Shown here: positions 1-9,444 of the stretch, one piece after another
Layout: each line of letters begins with the position of its first letter
Numbering within the stretch: position 1 is the first letter of the stretch
Assembly: GCA_032358165.1 (NCBI GenBank)
Contig: JAALGY010000061.1
Location: forward strand, 1,054,001-1,118,000
DNA length: 64,000 bases
DNA from: Diplosphaera chodatii
Taxonomy: Eukaryota > Chlorophyta > Trebouxiophyceae > Prasiolales > Stichococcaceae
Reading direction: 5' to 3'
The notes under the pieces: generated by a model
What the model was told of the DNA's origin: nothing
What the model saw: the letters and a program-made list of their open reading frames with translations, nothing else
The model's database searches: none
Position numbers and translations under genes: made by a program

Positions 1-700
1 CGCGTGTTTGATTTATCAGGCATAGCCAGAGAGCTCATACCAGCTCTTGTACATACAAGCAGGGGAATCTTCGCGGCTCTGCTGCGCCTACCTGGAGAAC
101 TCATACGCCAGCAGCTTGGAAAAGCTCCGCTGTCGCAACGAGCCATATAGTACCAGTACTTTAAGAGGATCCTCGGCAGTAGCATCTGCCGTGGAACGCG
201 CTGTATCCAGCTCAAGATGTTGAACCCAATCACGTTCTGCAGCCTCATCAACAAGACGGAATGGCTGGTAGTTGGGCACTGATAGCTCTGCAGGAGCCTG
301 CGGCAGCACAGCACAAGCTCACGTCAAACCGAATAAGTTCAATCGGTTGCACAAGCTGTCATCATCAACTCCTGCTGCTCTGTTACGAGCAGCCAGCATG
401 TGGTTTGCATGAAATCATGCAGAGTCCTGACCATGCTCACCTGGTGTCCGTTGGAGTTTGGTGTGACTGCTGAACACATGAGCGCTGGATGGATTTGCCT
501 GCTCGTAGCGGGCGACCTCAGTGCAGCAATCAGGGGCTGGAACTGCTGCTGCACAGGCTGGTTTTGCAGCCAGACGCGTGATCCGCTGACGACGCGCAAC
601 ATCAAAGTAGGGCCGCGAGTCAGAAGAGCTACCGGAAGCGATTAGGGGAGGACAAACAATTGCCTGCGTCACTCGTCTGCAACATTCTCATGCTGCGCCG
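1..700 (-). CDS. arsH: ArsH, NADPH-dependent FMN reductase of arsenic resistance (partial, 5' part only)
   Basis: One firm exon is at 92-297. Read on the minus strand it ends AYEFSR followed by a GTAGGC donor, and it starts after a CCGCAG acceptor. It encodes APAELSVPNYQPFRLVDEAA and, further on, VLVLYGSLRQRSFSKLLAY. The GSLRxRSxSxLLA segment is the flavin phosphate-binding loop at the start of the flavodoxin-like fold and is characteristic of ArsH. ArsH uses NADPH and FMN to oxidise trivalent organoarsenicals and reduce quinones. The catalytic remainder lies beyond base 1. The 5' end is unsettled: a Ser/Arg-rich open stretch at about 517-672 joins in phase 0 through a GAG/GTCGCC donor but begins with GTG, not ATG, so a further short exon near 690 may exist. 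It diverges from the bZIP gene across roughly 100-140 bases. Family identity is fairly sure; the start is not. Confidence 0.72.
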
Positions 701-811
701 GTGATGTGATTTGGGGCATCCAATGCTGATTGATTCTGTACGGTTGTACCTGCAAACGATGGCCCTGCAAGCACTGAATCTCAGGACATTCACACCGCCA
801 GTGCTGCGTTC

Positions 812-3612
812 ATGGAGTCGGAAAGCAGCTTCCTGAGCTCGCTGGCTGCACAGCTCCTGGAGGGCAGGAGCCCCTTCGAGGTCGGGTGCATGACAAAAGT
901 GGGCATGCAGAAATCCGTGCAGCCTGGCTTTGGTGCATGCATTTGATCACCTGTATGATGTGGCTGTATATGCAGGCACAGCTGTCACGTAGCGGAGCAG
1001 GGTCGCAGCCTGATGCTGACGTGCCGCTCTGTAGCCGCAGCCGTGATGCCGGTCCAGCAGAACATGCTGACTCCTCGGTGGAGACCAGGCTCGGAAGGAA
1101 GGCAAGCCCTGCAGCCGAGCATGACGCTGTTCCTCTTGCGGTGCCCAATGTGTTCGCGACTTTCGTCATCTCCTTATCAGGTGTCGATGCTGCGCGCCAA
1201 GAACCGGCGTTCTCAGTCTCGGTACAGGGCCAAACAGAAGGTCCGAGGGCTGTGATCTCCGCCGACATGGCAATAAAGCGTAAACTCGATGTCACAATAG
1301 TGTTGTGCACGCCTCAGACGCCTATACGGTGGCTTGCAGGAGCGACAACAGACGACCGAGGAGCAGCTCAAGGAGCTCCAGCAGCAGCTGCAAAGGTCGT
1401 CTGCCGATCAGGCAAGCATGCCATGTCAGCGTGCCGGAGACTGTGTAGCAGATATGGTTTGGTCGTGCAGGGACGCGATCGACAACGCCTCTGTCTTTTG
1501 CGCGCATCATGCTGCAGGTGTTGCTTGAGCAGCGCAACGCACAGCTGGAGGCACTTGTAGCAGAGCAGCAGCTGCTGCAGCAGGAGAGCAGCCCGGTGTG
1601 CTCAAGCACCAGCGCTTCAGCAGTTCCCAGCCCGACGAATGGCATATCTGCAGGCGAGGAACCGTGCAGCAATGGCTGCGCAGACGCCTCATGGCAGGAT
1701 GCCACAATGCAGGTAGCAGTGCTCCAACACCGCCAGCATGGTGATCACCATGAGACATGCAGCTGGGCACCGTACAAAGTGTGACACAGTGCAGCTTGTT
1801 GGATGCAAGTTTTAGCCTCCCACATCTTCCTGCATGGGGCAGGCGCTGCTGGCAGACGAGCTGCAGCTTGCGGAGGGCTTCACATTCACAGTGCGGCCTG
1901 GCGCAGCGCTACAGCTCACGCAGCCGCAGGCGGGTGGTTTTCCCCTGCCAATGAGGGCAGGATGCATCAGCTTGCGACCAGCTCTGTGAAGGCACTCGAC
2001 AACACAAGAGGCGAGGTAGTATGTGTCACCGAGCAGGTGGCAGCCATGCCGCGCGTCGAGTTGGCGGCCCTGTGGCAGCAGTACCTACACGCCTTCGCCG
2101 CGCTGCTGCTGCAGATGCGCGGCGACATACAGTCAGATGCCGGGCGTAGGCTGGTGTGTGCCTGCATGCATGTGATGATGCCGGTGCACCAACATGCTGT
2201 AAGTGGTTGATTGCCTGCTGGCCACCTGCAGAGGTGGTGCACCGGGTGCTGCCCTGGGCTCAACATGGCACATCCCGCACTCGGCTTCCACTGCAGAAAC
2301 ATTTTCCGTGTTCAGGCGCGGCTTGTGTTCGAGGGCCTACAGCTGAAAGCGTTTGTGTTGGCGTCGCGACAAGAGCGTCTGGCGGCGCTGAAGGCAGATG
2401 CCGCTCACGCCGTGGAGCTGACTTCAGACGCCTGGCTGCAGGTGCAGCAGGTTCAGAACTTTGCTTGTTGTCAACACACTGCAGATGGACTTCTCATAGC
2501 TGCCCGTGCATGCCTGCAACCTACCTTTGGTGTGCTCTGAGTATCATGTCACTTGAGCTGTGAACCCAGCGCAGCATGTGCGGCAAAGTCAAATCTCGTG
2601 TGCACACTGCAATGGTCGGCAGGCCGCCGATGCAGCAGTACTGACTGCTCAGCAGCGTGCTGCCGTCTGCGCTCTGCGCCGCAGCTATCTCGGCAATCTT
2701 GGGGTGCTGGCTGCACGCAGGCGCTCGCTCACAGCCATGCTGCAGGTGCATCTGGCAACATGGATCTGTGAGACAGACCAGGGTGCAACTTCCAGGGTGC
2801 AACTCACGGCTGCCTGCATGCAGTTCACACAAACGGTCCTGGCTGAAGCAACAACCAGCAGCAGGGCCTCGTCAGGTGTCCTTGGCTGTGCATGACGCGC
2901 AGGATGCTCTGCCGCTGTGCGCATCAAAGCAGTGCGATGTGACGGGCAAGTTCCAGGAGTCCATCAGTGCGGCCAAGGCCCTGTGCGTGGCACTCCGGCT
3001 GGAGCACTCCTACCTGCTGCAGGTGCGCGCGGCTCAGGTTGAACCGTGAACTGCCTGCACTGTGATCCAATGCGGATTCAGAGGTTTCTGCCAAGTGCAA
3101 GGCCATGCCTGCCTGCTGCGAGTGTGACTGATGTGCCTTGCAACATTAGCGCTCCTGAGACCACCATGACCAAGATGCCGAAGTGTTGCAGCACCACCCC
3201 AAAGGGCAGCATGGCATTGCCAGTCCCCAGTGCATCATAGTGCTACACCAAACACCGTCTGGTGCTGCGCAGTTCACGATTGCGATCACACGGCGGGTGC
3301 TGGCACCTTCTCAAGCGGCTGCCTTGGATGTCGCTGCATTCCAGGTATGAATGGCAGTTGGGTCGAGTGCAGCGGCTGCTCGCAACATGGGGTTCTGCCG
3401 CAAATTGCGCTCGGCATTCACGTGCAACTGGAAAGTGAGTGACTTGGTTGAGGGTTAAAAGCCTCTTGCATTAACACATAGTGCGTCTTTGCCAGCAGGC
3501 TGGGGCAGTGGATATGCCAGCCCTAGCTGAGGCCCTTGCAGAGGCTTCAGACGAGCCGCCAGCAGCACAACTGATGGCTCAAGGTGCATGTGAAGTCATC
3601 GAGCTATGTTGA
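812..3612 (+). CDS. bZIP transcription factor next to arsenic genes
   Basis: The likely first exon, 812-880, begins at an ATG and encodes MESESSFLSSLAAQLLEGRS before a GTCGGG donor. The basic region at about 1195-1242 reads AKNRRSQSRYRAKQK, with the N-x7-R spacing of bZIP proteins. A leucine zipper follows over the next exons (ERQQTTEEQLKELQQQLQ, then LLEQRNAQLEALVAEQQLL), to about 1600. Downstream exons to about 3600 carry Ala/Leu-rich helical pieces such as ELAALWQQYLHAFAALLLQM (about 2058-2117) and LAPSQAAALDVAAFQ (about 3300-3345). I do not recognise these as a named domain, though long helical tails are common in algal bZIP proteins. The last exon probably ends at TGA 3610-3612. It would bind ACGT-core DNA as a dimer. 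Its position among arsH, ACR3 and arsC suggests an arsenic-responsive regulator, which is inference. The bZIP call is sure; the exon map is approximate. Confidence 0.72.
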
Positions 3613-4262
3613 ACTGGGTGCCAGCTTCATTGTGTGGCTTGCATACCGTATGACACCTTGGCAGAAATGCTCATGCACGAACTGCTGGCAAGCACGTATG
3701 GAGAGCGCACTCCACTCCTCCTGCAAGTAGGGAGTTATGATAGGGGTGAACCATGCGATTCACAGGCAGTGTGATTTAAATCCGTAGGAGCAGGCGGGCA
3801 GTTGGTGCACATCGAGGCAGTGCTCTCAGCAGAGTGGGCACCCTGGACTGCCCTACCGGCTGCAGCCTGAGGTCATGACAGCGTATAAACCTGCACAGCT
3901 GCTCGCAAATGAGGATTCAAGTGCCTCTTTCATTCGAGGCGCCGCCACCAATTGCTTGAATCAGATATGGGCTCCGCCATTGACTTGCTTATATGTCAAT
4001 CCAATCCCGACATATTCTTGAGAAATTGCCACGTAGTTTGGTGAAATGCCACCCGCGCGCCAGCAATAACAGCTACTACGACATGTACATATTACTTGTT
4101 TCATGTCCGTCTCGTTCTGCTCATAGTGCTGCTGCATCCGCATGCAGATGTCATGCGACCCATGAACCAGGTAGAGTCACAGCAACATATGATCAGCATG
4201 CGAGACCACCCGCCCCGACTTTGTCTAAGAAATTTGTAACGAACACCCTTCACATCATGGGC
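3613..4262. other. Intergenic region between convergent gene ends
   Basis: This is the tail-to-tail gap between the bZIP gene (+) and ACR3 (-). I see only short reading frames with no recognisable protein. It presumably holds both 3' untranslated regions. Confidence 0.5.
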
Positions 4263-7200
4263 TCACTCAGAGCCTTTCACTTGCATTGCCACTTCTGAGT
4301 CCTGCTGCGGTGGATGAAACCAGGTAAGCTTTTGATGCAGCCACAAGGCCACGTACACCAGCGCTAGCAACACGGGCACCTGAAGCACGGTGCACACAGG
4401 GTCAGAAGTTTGGGTATGCCATGGCGCAGGCAGGCGGCTAGGCACCAAGACTGGGCTGATGTCAAGCCCATACAGGTTCCTAAGGCACCAGCTTGTTTAG
4501 CGAAACTGTTCTACACGTGTGGTGCATGCAGATCGCACACCTCAATGAGGGGTCCGATGGTGGCTGCAAGAGCTTCCTGCGAGTTGACACCAAACGTGCC
4601 AACAGCAATGGCGATCGCCTGCGCACATATATCCACACAGTCAGGCATCAAGCAGGCATCAAGACTTGTACCACTTCTACCACTGCACGGTGTTATCTGC
4701 AGTGGACTTCAGGAACGGTATCAGAGGCGCACCAGTTCGAAGTTGTTGGAAGATGCCGTGAAGCTCTGCATGTCGCATTACCAACACTTCAGCACATGTA
4801 GCCTTTCAGATCACTGCACTTGCAAAGCAAGCTGGCATTACTTCCGCAGCGTGCAATGATGTGAGGCAGGAAGCAAAGCAGTGTCACCTGGGTGACACAC
4901 TGCTCGTAGGTGCTGTGGAACTTCCGCGTGACCATAAGCGTGGCAATCCACATGATCATGAAGTACAGGAACATCGGCACAGCCACGCGGCACACATCGC
5001 CAAAGTGGTCAAGCACGTTCTTTGCCTGTGGGGAGCAAACATCCCAGAGGAGTGAGAACATGACACTGTAGATATGTGACTGCAACAAAGATCTGCACCA
5101 GCAACACTGTAACTGGAACCGACAACTCTGGAGAGTCGTGCGAGACACGGACAGGATTTGCGCTCCCACCTGCAGCCCGAACAGCACAAGCACCGTGTAG
5201 ATCAGTGCCAGCAGCGCTACAGGGCCAAACCACGGCAGAAACTTCTTCTCCAGCCACTCACGCCCCATAATTGCCATGATGCCTGCACAGCATCAGTCTC
5301 GAATCAGTGTCTTCTGCAACCCCAGACAGTTCAGGGGTGCCAGCATCAGGTTAATGCTGCAAGCCTATGCACATGGTTGCGGTGCCCTTGACATATGCAA
5401 TGCTCCCCATGAAGCCCATGAGCAATTGACGACTGAGGCAGATGGCACACCATAGCGGGTGATGATGCCCAGCACAAGAGGGGCGCCCAGATAGATCAGC
5501 ACCGAGCGCGCCACGTCCCAGAAGCTGTCGCATTGAAAGACACACGATCAGCACAGCAACTGTGCAGCGACGGCTCGTGCATTGCCAGCTCGTGAGATGT
5601 GATGGTGGCTTACATGTTTCAACAGCAGACTGGGGACTGAAAGGCCAGTGCCGGTGACAAAGTCCCATCAGACACCACCAGCTAGATGCCTGACTATGGG
5701 CGTAAGGATGTTTGCACCTGAAGCTGGCGCTCCCTTCGGACTGTGATACCACCTGCATTCGGAGGAGGAAGAGTTCAGTGACTGTCAGGCTGCATGCGCT
5801 TCACTTGCTCAGGGTCAACATACGATGCATGATAGCACCAGGGTACTTGCCCTGACTTACGGTCGTCAAGTTGACTACCTTGATGTAGAACACGGCCAGG
5901 GGACTGTACAGCACAATCTGCATGATGGAGTTGATGGCGACGAGCACGGCGCAGTACTCAGCATGGCCTCGAGCCAGCTGGTTCCACAGCAGCACCATGG
6001 CAATGCAGCGCGCCAGGCCGACCTGCCAGCGCAGAGAGCAGTCCGATGAACATGTGTGTGCTGATGCATTCTGTGGCATGCAGCCCGGGCTGCAAGTCTG
6101 GACCAAGGGTCGGGGCGCCTGCTCCGCAGCCAGAGCATGCCTCGTGCAGTGCTCTTCCTTGGCGCGCTTGGAAGTTTGCACGTTGATGGTGGGGCCTGAG
6201 ACCGCACCAGGATGACGCCGTTGCGGTACCCCTCCAGGTCGGGCAGCGTGGCCCAGGCTAGCCCCGTCATGAGCGCGGGGCCAATGAGCCAGTTGAGCAC
6301 AAGGGACAGCGCCACCTGCGGGCACGCCCAGCTCGTACCTCAGCCTTTCTGCACCATACCTCCAAGAGACAGCGATCAAACAGCATGCAAACAAAGACAC
6401 TTAGGCTTGACTTTGCCACGGTAGCGCACCTGCTTTAGCATGCCACGCTCCCGTAGTAGCTTGTGCAGCACCTCGTATTGCACCTGCAGAGGGGAACACC
6501 GGGAGCAGTTGCATACACGCTGGATGTTGTGTACAAAGGTCTGGTCGTCTCGCAGCATGTACGCTGCACGGGTTTGGCACATGCACAAGCTCAGATCAGA
6601 TGCACAAGCTCAGAGGCACCCACCTTTGTAAGTACTGGCCACATCATGAGCCACAGGCCCAGTGCGATGGGCAGTGAAACTGTGTCCACCTTTACTGTGT
6701 CCAGCTTCTCACTCATATCTGCAGGGCAGAGGGTTAGAGCTTGAAAACCAGCAGATGAGGCCTGTGTGCGAGTGACAGCCGGCCTGCTCAAGCCAGGGTG
6801 CTGCGTCAGGCATGCGCCAGGCATGCAACCGTGCATGCAGTGCAGGGCTAGCTGCAAGGCTGGCGGCGCACCAGTGAACTTGCCCAGGATGAGGCCGAGA
6901 CCCATGGCCCCGATGATCCAGACGCTGAGCAGCCGGTCAGACCAGCTGAGCTGCTGCCACACGCCTGCAGCACAAGCATCGCGCGATGTCAGCACCTATA
7001 GTGCGTGGCTTCCTGCATGTAGCGGTGTCTCGTCACTGCACCAGCCTGCCAGGCAGCTGAACAGTGGCCTTGCATCGCTGTGGCTCACCGACTGTCGCCT
7101 TGGCAGGCGGCGCTGATGGTCCAGTGGACTTCTGCCGCTCAGACTGATCAGTGCCGTCACCTGTGGCCGCATCCGACCGACCCTGAAGGGCGCACCTGCC

Positions 7201-7937
7201 CCGCACGACGCATGCATGACGTTGAGGAGTGTGATTGAGATCCGCTGCTTCAGTGCCATATTATAGCCGAGACTCCATCACACCACCAATCGCCCAGCAG
7301 GACGCAGAACTGCGCTCACCGCCGTCTGAGCGTGCAGGAACCCGGCATGCACAGTGTCTGGCCGCTCTGCCCGCAGAGCTTTGGCGGCTTCCCATCATCC
7401 GGCACACCCTGCACGACAGGAATCCCTAAACAAGTGATCGGGGGTGGCTACAGAGCATCTGGATCCCAGTGTCCTACAGACGTCGTCAGGATCGTCATGC
7501 ATCTCGTACTGAGCGCCACGTACTGGGCGATGCAATGCACAGGATGAGGAGCACGCTTTACCTTAGGCAGCAAGCAGCTTGCGGTCTGCCCTTCGTCGTC
7601 CCATGCAGCGCTTACACGGGATCCGTCCTCGAACTCGAACAGGAGCGCCTCCCGCTGGTCCGGCTTCAGACGCAGCTCTGAACAGTGCATCAGTAGCTCT
7701 CGCTGCTGGTGCGTGCTTGGGCACGCTGCATCGTCACAGTACCGCAGCCCGTCCATGCTGAGACTGAGGCGGGACTTCACTGATTGGGGCAACCAGGTAC
7801 AGCCCGGGCAGGCCGCGTAGTTGCGGCACTGGGTGCAACGCTGAGATGCACGACGGAGGACAGCCTCTGTTGTCAGCACCAACGAATGTCTTGGTATGAC
7901 AACCTTTGCAAATGTGCTGCGCAGAGTTTGATATCAT
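4263..7937 (-). CDS. ACR3: ACR3 arsenite efflux permease with a Cys-rich N-terminal extension
   Basis: ACR3 exports arsenite driven by the membrane potential or proton gradient. Family signatures run in order on the minus strand: [20 protein letters not shown] (exon 6872-6964); [17 protein letters not shown] (6624-6718); [20 protein letters not shown] (about 6205-6315); [18 protein letters not shown] with the essential thiolate Cys (about 5880-6030); [20 protein letters not shown] (about 5172-5285); [17 protein letters not shown] (4888-5032); the 33-base exon [11 protein letters not shown] (about 4740-4772); [17 protein letters not shown] (about 4540-4628); and [12 protein letters not shown]. 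The stop is at 4263-4265. Upstream, exons 7089-7195, 7320-7408 and 7562-7866 join in matching phases (0, 2, 1, 1) and add about 170 residues with [19 protein letters not shown] and [15 protein letters not shown]. The first exon is unresolved; a true ATG exists at 7935-7937. The gene diverges from arsC. Permease identity is very sure; the extension is likely. Confidence 0.88.
4878..4903. repeat. Inverted repeat over an ACR3 5' splice site
   Basis: GTGTCACC (4881-4888) and GGTGACAC (4891-4898) form a perfect 8-base-pair stem with a 2-base loop. GCA/TGC outside can extend it past a 2-base bulge. On the minus strand the CAG/GTGACA donor of the ACR3 exon ends at 4888, so the junction lies inside the stem-loop. 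A role in splicing is only a possibility. Confidence 0.5.
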
Positions 7938-7989
7938 CTGCCGTTCTTGGAGAGTTCACACCTCGTCACCCCTGATGCTGCGTGCTCAA

Positions 7990-7997
7990 TGACGTAA
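7990..7997 (+). promoter_or_regulatory. ACGT-core bZIP-type site in the ACR3/arsC divergent promoter
   Basis: The bases read TGACGTAA, an ACGT-core element of the kind bound by bZIP dimers. With its flank the minus strand reads TGATTACGTCA, whose first half TGATTA equals a half-site of the yeast Yap8 element. It lies about 50-130 bases upstream of ACR3 and about 210 upstream of the arsC ATG. One short motif can occur by chance, so this is a candidate only. Confidence 0.35.
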
Positions 7998-8203
7998 TCA
8001 TGCATCCTTGGAAAAGCCGTCTGCATCACCCCCACATCTGCGCCTGCGTTGTGCTGCTGTTGCACACTTTACAACAAGTGCTGACCAAGATCTGCAGGTA
8101 TACGCCTTTCGATCCTGCACAAACCGAACAGCCTGATCGGAATAAGTACGGGGCTGAATGCAACACAGCTCGGCAATCAAACTCTCGTGCACATAGCGGC
8201 CTC

Positions 8204-9069
8204 ATGGCATCGTCGGGCGTCGACACAGTGCTGTTTGCATGCATCGCGAACGCAGGCAAGACGATCGATCCCTGAATCACATGTCACACTGTATGCCTGC
8301 ACAGCACCACACGCATGCTGTGACTCAGGCGTTTCCCATGTTGCAGGACGTAGCCAGATGTCAGCCGCACTCTTTAACGCCCACGCCGACTCCACTAAAG
8401 CCAGGGCTATCAGCGCCGGCACCAGCCCCAGCACTACAGGGGTGCATCCCGTTTGCATAACCGTCATGAAGGTGGGCCAAGTCAGACATCGCATGCTGGT
8501 GCTGGGATCCCATCATCTCAACACCTCATACATGATGTGAGATGCGGCTGCAAGAATGTGGTGCAACATCAGGCTAGATGCACATCACAGCCTATTGCCT
8601 GTACCGACGCTTGCCAAGCTGCATTCGCAGGAGCTCGACATCGATATCGCTGGTGCACCGCAGCAGAAGCTGACGCCCGAGGTGGCGCAGCAGGCGGCAC
8701 TGCTGATCACCATGGGCTGCGGCGAGGCATGTCCTCACGTACCAGGTCAGCACGTGCACATTCACCATTACCGTGAGGAAACGGTTGTGCAGTGTCTGGC
8801 TTATTTTGCCAAAGTGCAGGCAATGGCCTACACATGGTTCATGCAGCTGTGGGTGCAGACTACAGCTGTCGCCTGCTCAGGCAACGAGTATAACACATAC
8901 AGTTTCCCATGAGACATCATCGCAATCTACAGGCTTGGAGAAGCTGGACTGGCCGCTAGCGGACCCAAAGCACATGCCAGTGGAGGGAGCACGGGAAGTA
9001 CGGGATGATGCAGCCGCCAGGGTGAAACAGCTCATAGAGGAGCGTGGCTGGGTGAAGCTGGAACAATAG
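8204..9069 (+). CDS. arsC: Arsenate reductase, bacterial LMW-protein-tyrosine-phosphatase-like type
   Basis: Four exons, 8204-8255, 8347-8471, 8631-8745 and 8933-9069, join in consistent phases to give 142 residues, a full-length protein for this family. The enzyme reduces arsenate to arsenite. The spliced P-loop reads VLFACIANAGRSQMSAALF, the C-x5-R catalytic loop. Then come ARAISAGTSPSTTGVHPV, LTPEVAQQAALLITMGCGEA with the second redox Cys pair (GCGEACP), and DWPLADPKHMPVEGAREVRD. The MGCGxACP form matches actinobacterial-type ArsC rather than the rhodanese-type ACR2/HAC1 reductases usual in plants and Chlamydomonas. The start is the first ATG before the P-loop; no transit peptide is evident. 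It ends tail-to-tail with the NIT2-like gene. The product would supply arsenite to ACR3. Identity and exon structure are very sure. Confidence 0.92.
8256..8346 (+). other. GC-AG intron inside the ArsC catalytic loop
   Basis: The 91-base intron starts GCAAGA and ends TTGCAG. The reading frame demands the join after base 8255 (phase 1), which restores Cys-x5-Arg. AG/GCAAG is the consensus of the rare GC-AG class. Without splicing the frame stops at 8273-8275, within the first 25 codons. Confidence 0.8.
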
Positions 9070-9444
9070 CCTTCTATACTCGTTTCAGCAACAGCACAGC
9101 AGTGCCCAACTAGGTATTGAAAGAGAACAGCGCTTGGACGACCTTCGCTAGGCAATACTTCAGTAGATTCAGCCAACCCTTCGCTCTCATGTGTGATACG
9201 GAGCTGAAAGCAGAACACCTAGAGTATTGGTACAAGGCAACGAACTGAGACAGAAAGCTGACATCCGAACATGTATACGGCAGGTCGTGGCGACTGCCAG
9301 ACTGTTGATGACCATGCACATTGCCGGTCTTGACCCAGCGTGCCACACGAATACAAGGTGATCATCAGGTCCCAAATTACGGCGCCTGTCGTGGGTCGGT
9401 CATGGCATGTGACGGCGGACAGAAGTGGTGCAGAAGGTAACATT
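9070..9444. other. Intergenic region between convergent gene ends
   Basis: Between arsC (+) and the NIT2-like gene (-). Nothing recognisable is present beyond presumed 3' untranslated sequence. Confidence 0.5.

Noticed and set aside
8204..9069. ArsC as bacterial contamination
   Set aside because: Three spliceosomal introns with consistent phases and the same sequence style as the neighbours show it belongs to the algal genome.
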